From assembly GCF_038397715.1 (NCBI RefSeq), contig NZ_CP151633.1, positions 2,604,001 through 2,668,000 on the forward strand: a stretch of DNA of 64,000 nt. The letters are read 5' to 3'. Below the pieces are notes generated by a model. It worked only from the letters and a program-made list of their open reading frames with translations. It searched no databases and had not been told where the DNA came from. The translations under genes and the position numbers were made by a program. The DNA comes from Microbacterium sp. LWO14-1.2 (lineage in GTDB: Bacteria; Actinomycetota; Actinomycetes; Actinomycetales; Microbacteriaceae). The first letter of the stretch is position 1, and every line of letters starts with the position of its first letter. Positions 48,637-56,104 of this stretch are shown piece by piece.

Positions 48637-48661
48637 GGCACGAACATATCACTTTCGTGCC
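48637..48661 (-). promoter_or_regulatory. operator/promoter of the kynurenine operon
   Basis: GGCACGAA (48637-48644) and TTCGTGCC (48654-48661) are perfect 8-bp arms with a 9-base centre, directly abutting the kynA start. A minus-strand -10-like TATGTT (48648-48643) is inside. The PaaX-family product of the last operon gene is the likely binder. Confidence 0.6.
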
Positions 48662-48698
48662 GAGCGTCACAGAGGTGAGATATGAACGGTGCCCTTGC

Positions 48699-48718
48699 AA
48701 ACTGGACCGTACCAATTG
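48699..48718 (+). promoter_or_regulatory. GntR/HutC-type operator, distal copy
   Basis: AAACTGGACCGTACCAATTG contains TGGACCGTACCA, an imperfect palindrome of the TGGn6CCA kind bound by HutC-type GntR regulators. The 15-mer AACTGGACCGTACCA is repeated exactly at 48776-48790. Confidence 0.65.
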
Positions 48719-48775
48719 TTTCAAACAGGTTACGTTTCGGGCATGTCGGCAGATACGGTGTCATAGTCGTTCGTG

Positions 48776-48794
48776 AACTGGACCGTACCACTTG
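48776..48794 (+). promoter_or_regulatory. GntR/HutC-type operator, proximal copy
   Basis: AACTGGACCGTACCACTTG is the second exact copy, 77 bases downstream of the first and ending at the ribosome binding site GGAGGAA of the binding-protein gene. The GntR gene is at 52030. Confidence 0.65.
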
Positions 48795-48802
48795 GAGGAA
48801 AG

Positions 48803-50137
48803 ATGCGAAGGACGAGAACACTCACCCTGGGTGCCATGGTCCTGTCAGCGGCGCTGCTGGCAGGATGCTCCACCGGCACGAGCGGCTCCGGCGGCTCCGA
48901 CGGATCGGGAGAGGGCACCGTGAAGCTGGTCGCCTGGCCCGGCCCGGAGGGCGATGCGATGGCCGAGGTCGTCGACGCCTACAACGCCGGCCAGGGCAAG
49001 GACGACGGCATCGAGGTCGAGCTGACCCTGCTGTCGCGACAGGACACCTTCTCCAAGGAGACGGCGCTCATGGCGTCGAAGTCCTCCGACGTCGACATCT
49101 ACTTCACGGCGTCGTACAACATCGGACAGTTCGCGCCGTCGCTCGACCCCCTCACCGACATCGACACCTCCGCGTACTTCCCGGTCGCGGCCGAGGGTCT
49201 CACCTACGAGGACGAGCTCTACGCGCTGCCGCTCGACGTCAGCAACCACTTCCTGCTGTACCGCAAGGACCTCACCGACGCCCTGCTCGCCGACCCGGCC
49301 GCGCAGGCCGAGTACGAGAAGATCAGCGAGACCGTGCTCGGTGAGAAGCGCGCCCCGAAGGACCCGACCGAGTGGGACCTCGACGACTTCAAGGTCGCCG
49401 CCGCCTACTTCTCGCAGAGCACGAACCCGGCGTCGCCCACGGAGTACGGCACGATCCTCCAGGCGAAGAACCTGCTCTACAACACGATGATCTGGAACGA
49501 CGTGCTCTGGGGCTACGGCGGCAACTGGGAGGAGGACGGCAAGGCCGCCCTCACGAGCGACGCCGCGAAGAAGGCCGTGCAGCTGTACGCCGACATCTAC
49601 GAGAACAAGTGGACGTCGCCCGACAGTGCCCAGGCCGAGTTCCCCGAGACGCAGGCCGCGCTGCAGTCCGGCGACACCGCGTTCGCGATCCAGTGGTCGG
49701 CGGCGTTCGCGCAGCTCAACGACCCCGAGCAGTCGCCGGACGTGGCGGGCAAGATCGCGATCGCGCCGGTCCCCGGCGGGCAGACGCACGTGCACGCGCT
49801 CGCTGTCTCGCTGAACAAGTACAGCGAGAACAAGGATGCCGCGAAGAAGTTCCTCTCGTTCCTCGCGACGACCGATGCGATGACGCAGTACGCCGAGGCC
49901 GGCGGCATCCCCGCGATGCCCGAGGTGCTGGAGGCGCAGGCGTCGCTGAACCCCGCGTTCGCTCAGGTCTCCGACAGCATCTCCGAGTACGGATTCTCCG
50001 AGCCCGTGTTCCCGCAGACGTTCCAGGCGTACAGCAAGCTCGCCGAGGACCTCAGCGGGGCGTGGGTCGGCCAGACCGACGTCGACGAGGCGCTCGAGAC
50101 GGCCAACGCCAACCTGCAGGAGCTGCTCGACCGCTGA
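48803..50137 (+). CDS. sugar ABC transporter substrate-binding lipoprotein (amino-sugar locus)
   Basis: A 444-residue extracellular binding protein. The lipoprotein signal is MRRTRTLTLGAMVLSAALLA then GCSTG (Cys22). The family-1 solute-binding body has VKLVAWPGPEGDAMAEVVDA near 40, YFTASYNIGQFAPSLDPLTD, a conserved YALPLDVSNHFLLYRKDL near 140 and AAKKFLSFLATTDAMTQYAE. ATG 48803 has GGAGGAA immediately upstream. It begins an operon with two permeases, a GntR regulator, an epimerase and a kinase, so its ligand is probably an N-acetylated amino sugar or a small glycan containing it. Confidence 0.95.
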   Translation: MRRTRTLTLGAMVLSAALLAGCSTGTSGSGGSDGSGEGTVKLVAWPGPEGDAMAEVVDAYNAGQGKDDGIEVELTLLSRQDTFSKETALMASKSSDVDIYFTASYNIGQFAPSLDPLTDIDTSAYFPVAAEGLTYEDELYALPLDVSNHFLLYRKDLTDALLADPAAQAEYEKISETVLGEKRAPKDPTEWDLDDFKVAAAYFSQSTNPASPTEYGTILQAKNLLYNTMIWNDVLWGYGGNWEEDGKAALTSDAAKKAVQLYADIYENKWTSPDSAQAEFPETQAALQSGDTAFAIQWSAAFAQLNDPEQSPDVAGKIAIAPVPGGQTHVHALAVSLNKYSENKDAAKKFLSFLATTDAMTQYAEAGGIPAMPEVLEAQASLNPAFAQVSDSISEYGFSEPVFPQTFQAYSKLAEDLSGAWVGQTDVDEALETANANLQELLDR

Positions 50138-50204
50138 TGCCTCCGGGGCGGGCGCACGGCGCCCGCCCCGGACACCACGACACCTCGAGGAAGGTCGAAG
50201 TGCC

Positions 50205-51116
50205 ATGAGTCACACCGCCGAACGCGCGAGGACGATCAGCGCGGAGCGCCGCAAGCGCACCGTCGCCGCGACCGTGCTCAGCCTGCCGCTGATCCTGTTC
50301 GCAGCGGTCTTCGTCATCTACCCCCTGGCCACGGGAGCGCTCACCGCGTTCCAGAGCAGCACGCTGCTCGATCAGTCGAACGAGCTGAACGGCATCGACA
50401 ACTTCATCTCGTTGTTCCGCAGCGACGGGTTCGCCAAGGCCGCCGGGTTCACCGTCGGGTTCTCCGCGCTCGTCGTCGCGATCGAGATGGTCCTCGGCTT
50501 CGCACTCGCGCTGCTGATGAACCGCGCCTTCCCCGGCAAGAAGCTCTTCTTCACGCTGCTGCTGCTGCCGATCATGATCGCGCCCGCCCTGCTGGGCGTC
50601 ATGTTCCGGCTGCTGCTGAACGGCGACATCGGCGCGTTGCCCACCCTGCTCGAGAGCGTCGGGCTCAGCGTCTCCCTGTTCTCACCGGACTCTGTCGTGC
50701 CGCTCCTCGTCGTCCTCGACGTGCTGCAGTGGACGCCGTTCACCTTCCTCATCATCTACGCGGGGCTGCAGTCGCTGCCGAAGGAGCTCCTCGAAGCATC
50801 CGCGATGGACGGGGCCGGTTACTTCCGCTCCCTCTTCTCGATCGTCGTGCCGGTGCTGAAGCCGGTGCTCTTCGCCGCGTTCTTCCTCCGCGCCATCGAC
50901 GCGATCCGCACCTTCGACGTCATCTACGTGCTGACCGCCGGCGGACCGGGCACCACCACCACGACGCTCAGCATCTACATCTACAAGACGGCGTTCGAGG
51001 CGGGCGACTTCGGCAAGGCGGCCGCCGCCGCGCTCGTCGTGCTCGTCTGCCTGCTGCCGTTCGTGCCGTTCATCGTGCGACGCATCACCTCGACCGGAAT
51101 GGAGGGGAAGCGATGA
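50205..51116 (+). CDS. sugar ABC transporter permease (MalF-type)
   Basis: A 303-residue inner-membrane permease with six helices. N-terminal cytoplasmic segment (SAERRKRTVAATVLSLPLIL), periplasmic loop (AFQSSTLLDQSNELNGIDNF) and the EAA loop ELLEASAMDGAGYFRSLFSIVVP near 195. ATG 50205 follows GAGGAAGG. It pairs with the MalG-type permease that overlaps its stop by ATGA. ATPase is encoded elsewhere. Confidence 0.95.
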   Translation: MSHTAERARTISAERRKRTVAATVLSLPLILFAAVFVIYPLATGALTAFQSSTLLDQSNELNGIDNFISLFRSDGFAKAAGFTVGFSALVVAIEMVLGFALALLMNRAFPGKKLFFTLLLLPIMIAPALLGVMFRLLLNGDIGALPTLLESVGLSVSLFSPDSVVPLLVVLDVLQWTPFTFLIIYAGLQSLPKELLEASAMDGAGYFRSLFSIVVPVLKPVLFAAFFLRAIDAIRTFDVIYVLTAGGPGTTTTTLSIYIYKTAFEAGDFGKAAAAALVVLVCLLPFVPFIVRRITSTGMEGKR

Positions 51117-52003
51117 CCACCGAGACGCTCGTCCGCCCCGCGAAGGGCCGCGCACGCTCCGCGGCATCCGACCCCCGCCCGCTGAAGTCGGGCCGCCGCT
51201 GGCTCTTCACCGCGCTCGCCGCGATCGTCGCGCTGATCGTCAACGTGCCGCTGCTGAACGCGGCGCTGGTGAGCTTCAAGCCCGACGGCGAGATCGCGAA
51301 GAACCCGCTCGCGCTGCCCGCCTCGCCCACGCTCGACCACTACGCGAACGTGCTCTACGCCTCGGGCTACGACTTCCCGCGCTTCTTCGTGAACTCGGCG
51401 CTGATCGCGGTCGGCACGGTCGTGGTCGTGCTCGTGATCGCCATCCCCGCGACCTATGCGATCGTGCGCCTCGGGTTCGGCGGTCGGTGGATCATCAGCA
51501 GTGCCTCCGGCCTCCGTCTGCTGCCGGCGATCTTCTTCGTCGTGCCGTTCTTCCTGCTGTTCTCGTCGCTGGGGCTGCAGGACACCATCCAGGGACTCAT
51601 CGCGGCGAACGCGTTCCTCAACCTGCCGCTCGCGATCATCCTGCTCTCCTCCGCCCTCGGCGACATCCCGCAGGAGATCGAGGAGGCCGCGGCCGTCGAC
51701 GGAGCCAACATCTACCGCACGCTCGGATCGGTCGTCATGCCGCTGCTCGCGCCGACCGTCGTCGCCGTCTCGGTGCTCGTCTTCATCTTCAGCTGGAACG
51801 ACTACCTGTTCGCGCTCGTGCTCTCGACGTCGAACGCCACGCCGGTGACGCTGGGAGCGGCGAACTTCATCACCAGCACCGGCATCCGCTGGGGCGACAT
51901 CTCGGCGGCATCCGTGCTGTCGACGCTGCCGCCGCTGCTCTTCGCGGTGTTCGCCCAGCGATACCTTGTGAGTGGGCTGTCGTCGGGCGCGGTCAAGGGA
52001 TGA
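51113..52003 (+). CDS. sugar ABC transporter permease (MalG-type)
   Basis: A 296-residue permease, with first helix near WLFTALAAIVALIVNVPLLN, conserved YANVLYASGYDFPRFFVNSA near 80, the EAA loop EIEEAAAVDGANIYRTLGSVV near 190 and a C-terminus SGLSSGAVKG typical of MalG subunits. ATG 51113 overlaps the stop of the MalF-type gene. It completes the importer of this locus. Confidence 0.95.
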   Translation: MTTETLVRPAKGRARSAASDPRPLKSGRRWLFTALAAIVALIVNVPLLNAALVSFKPDGEIAKNPLALPASPTLDHYANVLYASGYDFPRFFVNSALIAVGTVVVVLVIAIPATYAIVRLGFGGRWIISSASGLRLLPAIFFVVPFFLLFSSLGLQDTIQGLIAANAFLNLPLAIILLSSALGDIPQEIEEAAAVDGANIYRTLGSVVMPLLAPTVVAVSVLVFIFSWNDYLFALVLSTSNATPVTLGAANFITSTGIRWGDISAASVLSTLPPLLFAVFAQRYLVSGLSSGAVKG

Positions 52004-52029
52004 ACCGGGCAGTTCAGGAGGGACGGACG

Positions 52030-52734
52030 ATGCCGCACAAGTACGAAGAGGTCGCAGCCAGCATCCGCGAATCGATCGCGCAGTCGATGTCACCGCACGA
52101 CGCCCTCGCCTCGGAGCGCGAGCTCATGGCGATCCACGGCGTGAGCCGGATGACGGTGCGGAAGGCGATCGCGACCCTCGTCGACGAGGGACGGGTCTAC
52201 AACGTGCACGGCTCGGGGACGTACGTCGGCTCCGCCGACATCTTCTCGAAGACGCCGAAGCTCACGTCGTTCACGGAGGACATGATCAGCCGCGGCTCTG
52301 TTCCCTCGTCGCGGGTGCTCGAGCTCGCTCGGGTGGATGCTCCGGATGCCGTCGCCGCAGCACTCGGCCTCGCCGCCGGCGCCGAGGTGACGCACATCCG
52401 CCGACTGCGTCTCGCCGACGACGTGCCGATCGCGATCGAGGACGTGTACGTGCCCGTGTCGGTGCTCGCGATCGAGTCGCTGAACCTCGGCGCCTCGCTC
52501 TACGAGCAGCTGCGCGAGGCCGGGCACGACGTCTTCCGCGCCGAGCAGGAGATCAAGGCGATCACCCTGACCGATCAGGAGAGCCAGCTGCTGGAGGTAC
52601 CCGCAGCCGAGGCCGCGCTCGCCGTGACCCGGGTGAGCTCGTCGCGACGCGGGCAGCTGATCGAGTTCGCCCGCACGATCTACCGCAGCGACCGCTACAC
52701 CTTCCAGCTCGCCGTCACGAGGGACGACAAATGA
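52030..52734 (+). CDS. GntR-family regulator, HutC/UTRA type
   Basis: A 234-residue regulator. The winged HTH spans about 1-70 (YEEVAASIRESIAQSMSPHD, ALASERELMAIHGVSRMTVR), the UTRA effector domain about 85-230 (VPSSRVLELARVDAPDAVAA, IEDVYVPVSVLAIESLN). UTRA domains bind small sugar phosphates or similar effectors. ATG 52030 is preferred to ATG 52000 because AGGAGGG lies seven bases upstream and relatives begin there. It likely binds the two TGGACCGTACCA sites before the operon. The effector may be GlcNAc-6-P or ManNAc-6-P. Confidence 0.94.
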   Translation: MPHKYEEVAASIRESIAQSMSPHDALASERELMAIHGVSRMTVRKAIATLVDEGRVYNVHGSGTYVGSADIFSKTPKLTSFTEDMISRGSVPSSRVLELARVDAPDAVAAALGLAAGAEVTHIRRLRLADDVPIAIEDVYVPVSVLAIESLNLGASLYEQLREAGHDVFRAEQEIKAITLTDQESQLLEVPAAEAALAVTRVSSSRRGQLIEFARTIYRSDRYTFQLAVTRDDK

Positions 52735-53435
52735 CCTCGGCGCACACCGACATCGCCCTGCCCGCCCGGTTCCGCGCCCTGCGCGGCGGTCTCGTCGTGT
52801 CGTGTCAGGCATATCCGGGGGAGCCGCTGCGCCACCCGGAGTCCATGGCCCGCATCGCGCAGTCGGCGGTGACCGGCGGCGCGGTGGGGATCCGCGCGCA
52901 GGGGCTCGACGACATCCGCGCGATCGCCGAGGCCGTCACCGTACCGCAGATCGGTCTGTGGAAGGTCGGAGCGGACGGCGTCTTCATCACCCCGACGCTC
53001 GAGCACGCGCTCGCGGTGGCGGAGGCCGGGGCGGACATCGTCGCGATCGACGGCACGCGGCGACCGCGCCCGGACGGGCTGACGCTCGCCGAGACGATCC
53101 GCCGGTTCCGCGACGAGACCGGACTGATGATCATGGCCGACGCGGGCAGCGTCGACGACGCGCTCGCCGCAGAGGACGCCGGCGCCGACGTCGTCGGCAC
53201 GACGCTGTCGGGATACACGGGAGAACGTCCCGTGTCGGACGGGCCAGACCTCGAGCTCGTCGAGATCCTGGCCTCGCGGCTCACCGTGCCCGTGCTCGCG
53301 GAGGGGCGGATCAGGACACCGGCGGAAGCCAAAGCCGCGCTGGATGCCGGTGCCTACTCGGTCGTCGTCGGCACAGCCATCACGCACCCCGCCACGATCA
53401 CGTCGTGGTTCGTCGACGCGATCACCGCGGTGTGA
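52731..53435 (+). CDS. nanE: N-acetylmannosamine-6-phosphate 2-epimerase
   Basis: A 234-residue NanE-type TIM-barrel epimerase converting ManNAc-6-P to GlcNAc-6-P. Signature stretches: LRGGLVVSCQAYPGEPLRHP near 17, MARIAQSAVTGGAVGIRAQG near 38, VPQIGLWKVG, ITPTLEHALAVAEAGADIVAI, DGTRRPRPDG, MADAGSVDDALAAEDAGADV and VVGTTLSGYTGE. ATG overlaps the GntR stop by ATGA. The first-step kinase is probably the next gene. No NanA lyase or sialidase is in the window. Confidence 0.95.
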   Translation: MTSAHTDIALPARFRALRGGLVVSCQAYPGEPLRHPESMARIAQSAVTGGAVGIRAQGLDDIRAIAEAVTVPQIGLWKVGADGVFITPTLEHALAVAEAGADIVAIDGTRRPRPDGLTLAETIRRFRDETGLMIMADAGSVDDALAAEDAGADVVGTTLSGYTGERPVSDGPDLELVEILASRLTVPVLAEGRIRTPAEAKAALDAGAYSVVVGTAITHPATITSWFVDAITAV

Positions 53436-54385
53436 TGACCGACGGGGAGGGCGCGGACATGGTGGGGCTCGCGATCGACATCGGGCAGACGCAGGCGCGC
53501 ATCCGGGTGCTCGGCGCTGCGGGGGCGAGCGCGGGCGAGCATGAGGTGCGGGGCTTCGCCTACGGCGGCGATCTGCTCGCCGTGATCCCGGAGATCGTGG
53601 ACGACGCGGCCGGCGTGCGGGGTCTGGACAGGATCGATGCGGTGACGGTGGGGAGCACCGGGCTGTACGGGCGGGTGCCGGCGGTCGACGGCATGGCGCA
53701 CCGGCTGCATCGCGACCACGGTGTGCGGCGCACGATCGTCGCGGACGACGCGGTCACCGCCTACCTCGGTGCGAGAGGGGATGCGCACGGGGTCGTCGTC
53801 GCGGCGGGCACCGGCATGGTCGGCCTCGGTCTCGGACCGCGAGGTGCCGCACGGGTCGACGGGGTCGGCGGCATGATCGGCGACGACGGCGCGGGATGGT
53901 GGATCGGTCGCCGAGGGCTCATCGCGGCGATCAGTGCGGCGGACGGGCGTGCTCCGGCGTCGCGCGCGCTGCTCGCACGGCTGGAATCGCGGTTCGGAGC
54001 GGTGGCGGAGTTCCCCGCCGTGCTCGCCGCTGACGAGCATCCGGTCGCCGTCGTCGCGTCGTTCGCCAAGGACGTCGCCGAGGTCGCGCGCGAGGGCGAC
54101 GAGGTCGCGACGGGCATCTGGCGGGAAGCCGGGGCGCACATCGCGGGTGTCGTCGTGGCGGCGGCGACGCGGTCGGGGCTCGACGGCGAGGTGCCGTGGG
54201 TGCTGCTGGGCCGCCTCGGTGCGGCGGACGACCTGCTGCGGCCGGGATGGGAACCCGTGCTGCGTGCGGGGCTGCCCGGTGCGGCGCTCGTCGCGCCGGA
54301 CGGGATGCCGCTCGACGGCGTCACGCGGCTGCTCGACGTCGATACGGCGCGGTTCGGCGCGATGGTCCGCGCGGTGGAGCTCTAG
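53435..54385 (+). CDS. BadF/BcrA-type N-acetylhexosamine kinase
   Basis: A 316-residue ASKHA-fold kinase of the BadF/BadG/BcrA/BcrD group (N-acetylglucosamine kinase-like). Visible: VGLAIDIGQTQARIRVLG (phosphate-1 loop) near residue 9, RTIVADDAVTAYLGARGD near 102, VVAAGTGMVGLGLGPRGAAR (phosphate-2) near 122 and GGMIGDDGAGWWIGRRGL near 145. It would phosphorylate ManNAc or GlcNAc after uptake. ATG 53435 shares one base with the NanE stop. Most NanE operons use a ROK kinase, so this is a substitution. Confidence 0.88.
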   Translation: MTDGEGADMVGLAIDIGQTQARIRVLGAAGASAGEHEVRGFAYGGDLLAVIPEIVDDAAGVRGLDRIDAVTVGSTGLYGRVPAVDGMAHRLHRDHGVRRTIVADDAVTAYLGARGDAHGVVVAAGTGMVGLGLGPRGAARVDGVGGMIGDDGAGWWIGRRGLIAAISAADGRAPASRALLARLESRFGAVAEFPAVLAADEHPVAVVASFAKDVAEVAREGDEVATGIWREAGAHIAGVVVAAATRSGLDGEVPWVLLGRLGAADDLLRPGWEPVLRAGLPGAALVAPDGMPLDGVTRLLDVDTARFGAMVRAVEL

Positions 54386-54428
54386 GGACGGAACCGCGTC
54401 GCGTGTTTCTGGCGAACGGCCGGGCCCC

Positions 54429-54510
54429 GAGTCTCGTCTCGTTCCGCGCGTTCAGCGATCGGGCCCCCACGGCTCGTTGAGCGAGGAGCGCAGCGCCGAG
54501 ACGAAACGCG
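54429..54510. repeat. dispersed repeat, copy C, as an inverted pair
   Basis: A diverged left half (gtctcgtctcgttccgcgcg, from 54431) and a right half (gttgagcgaggagcgcagcg, 54476-54495, then ccgagacgaaacgc) face each other in inverted orientation around gggccccca-like bases. Together they form a BIME-like hairpin in the 189-base gap after the kinase gene. Confidence 0.7.
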
Positions 54511-54574
54511 GGGACCGCCGAGATATGGGTGTCCTTCCTCGACGTGCAGACTCCCGATCGATACCGTCGAACAC

Positions 54575-56080
54575 ATGGGCGACAGCATCGAAGCGCGGAC
54601 TTTCACGCGCCAGGACCGCACGCAGTTCCGCGCGAAGACCGAGCGGTGCCTCGACGCGCTGGCGTCCATGCTCGCGGACGGGCGGTTCGCCACCGTCGAT
54701 GCGCCGGACTCCCAGCTCGGGATGGAGATCGAGCTGAACCTGGTCGATGAGCACGGGGCTCCCGCCCGGAGCAACGAGGCCGTGCTCGAGGCGATCGCGT
54801 CCCCGGCATTCCAGACGGAGCTCGCACGCTTCAACGTCGAGATCAACGTGGCGCCCCGGCCCATCGGACGCGGCCATCTCCGAGAGCTGGAAGACGTCTT
54901 GCGCGGTGCGCTCGACGTCGCGGACCAGCGGGCGCGATCGACCGGCAGCGGCCTGGCGATGATCGGGATGCTCCCGACGCTCGACGAGACGCACTTCACG
55001 GAGCGCTGGTTCTCGGCAGATCCGCGCTACAGCCTGCTCGGGCAGCAGATCCTCGCGGCGCGCGGAGAGGACATCGAGCTGCAGATCGACGGTGTCGCGC
55101 TGGGCGACGACCACCCCGCCGACCAACTCGCGATGGTGTGCGACACGATCCTGCCCGAAGCTGCGTGCACGTCCGTGCAGCTGCACCTCCAGGTCGCCCC
55201 CGACTCGTTCGCCTCGTACTGGAACGCGGCGCAGGCGATCGCCGGCCCGCAGGTGGCGCTCGCCGCGAACTCCCCGTTCTTTGCGGGCAAGGCGCTCTGG
55301 CACGAGACCCGGATCCCGATGTTCGAGCAGGCCACAGACATCCGTCCGCAGGAGCTCAAGAACCAGGGCGTGCGGCCGCGCGTGTGGTTCGGAGAGCGCT
55401 GGATCACGTCGATCTTCGACCTGTTCGAGGAGAACTCGACCTACTTCTCGGCCCTGCTGCCCGTGTGCTCCGACGAGGACCCGTTCGAGGCGCTCGACGA
55501 GGGGCGAGCCCCCGAGCTGTCCGAACTCCGCATGCACAACGGCACGGTCTACCGCTGGAACCGTCCGATCTACGACGCCGGCGACGGGACCGCGCACTTG
55601 CGCCTCGAGAACCGGGTGCTGCCCGGCGGCCCGACCGTCGTCGACGTCATGGCGGATGCCGCGTTCTACTACGGACTCGTGCGGAGCACGGCTGAAGCCG
55701 ACCGCCCCATCTGGACGCAGATGACCTTCGACGCCGCCGCCGAGAACCTGCGGGAAGCCGCGCGCGGCGGCCTCGAATCGCGGTTGTACTGGCCGGAGGT
55801 CGGCTGGATCAGCCCGCGCGAGCTCGTGCTGCGGCGGCTGCTCCCGGCCGCGGCCGAAGGATTGGACGCGTTCGGCGTCGATCCGGACGTCCGCGACCGG
55901 TACCTCGGCATCATCGAGCAGCGGTGCCTCACCGGCCGCAACGGTGCCGTCTGGCAGCGCGAGAACGTGGCGGCTCGCGAGCGGTCCGGCGCGTCACGCA
56001 CCGACGCGCTGCACGGCATGCTCGCGGACTACATCGAGCGGATGCAGTCCGGCGAGCCCGTGCACACCTGGACGCACTGA
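54575..56080 (+). CDS. glutamate-cysteine ligase (GCS2)-like protein
   Basis: A 501-residue ligase-like protein with the GCS2 core: QLGMEIELNLVDEHGAPARS near 48-67, LARFNVEINVAPRPIGRGHL near 84, TSVQLHLQVAPDSFASYWNA near 200, LAANSPFFAGKALWHETRIP near 230 and HLRLENRVLPGGPTVVDVMA near 345. The length matches an actinobacterial group of uncharacterised glutamate-cysteine ligase family proteins, longer than YbdK. ATG 54575 follows TACCGT by seven bases, so a leaderless message is likely. Its product (gamma-glutamyl compound) is unknown. Confidence 0.85.
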   Translation: MGDSIEARTFTRQDRTQFRAKTERCLDALASMLADGRFATVDAPDSQLGMEIELNLVDEHGAPARSNEAVLEAIASPAFQTELARFNVEINVAPRPIGRGHLRELEDVLRGALDVADQRARSTGSGLAMIGMLPTLDETHFTERWFSADPRYSLLGQQILAARGEDIELQIDGVALGDDHPADQLAMVCDTILPEAACTSVQLHLQVAPDSFASYWNAAQAIAGPQVALAANSPFFAGKALWHETRIPMFEQATDIRPQELKNQGVRPRVWFGERWITSIFDLFEENSTYFSALLPVCSDEDPFEALDEGRAPELSELRMHNGTVYRWNRPIYDAGDGTAHLRLENRVLPGGPTVVDVMADAAFYYGLVRSTAEADRPIWTQMTFDAAAENLREAARGGLESRLYWPEVGWISPRELVLRRLLPAAAEGLDAFGVDPDVRDRYLGIIEQRCLTGRNGAVWQRENVAARERSGASRTDALHGMLADYIERMQSGEPVHTWTH

Positions 56081-56104
56081 CCTGGACGCCCGCCGGGCTG
56101 GCCG

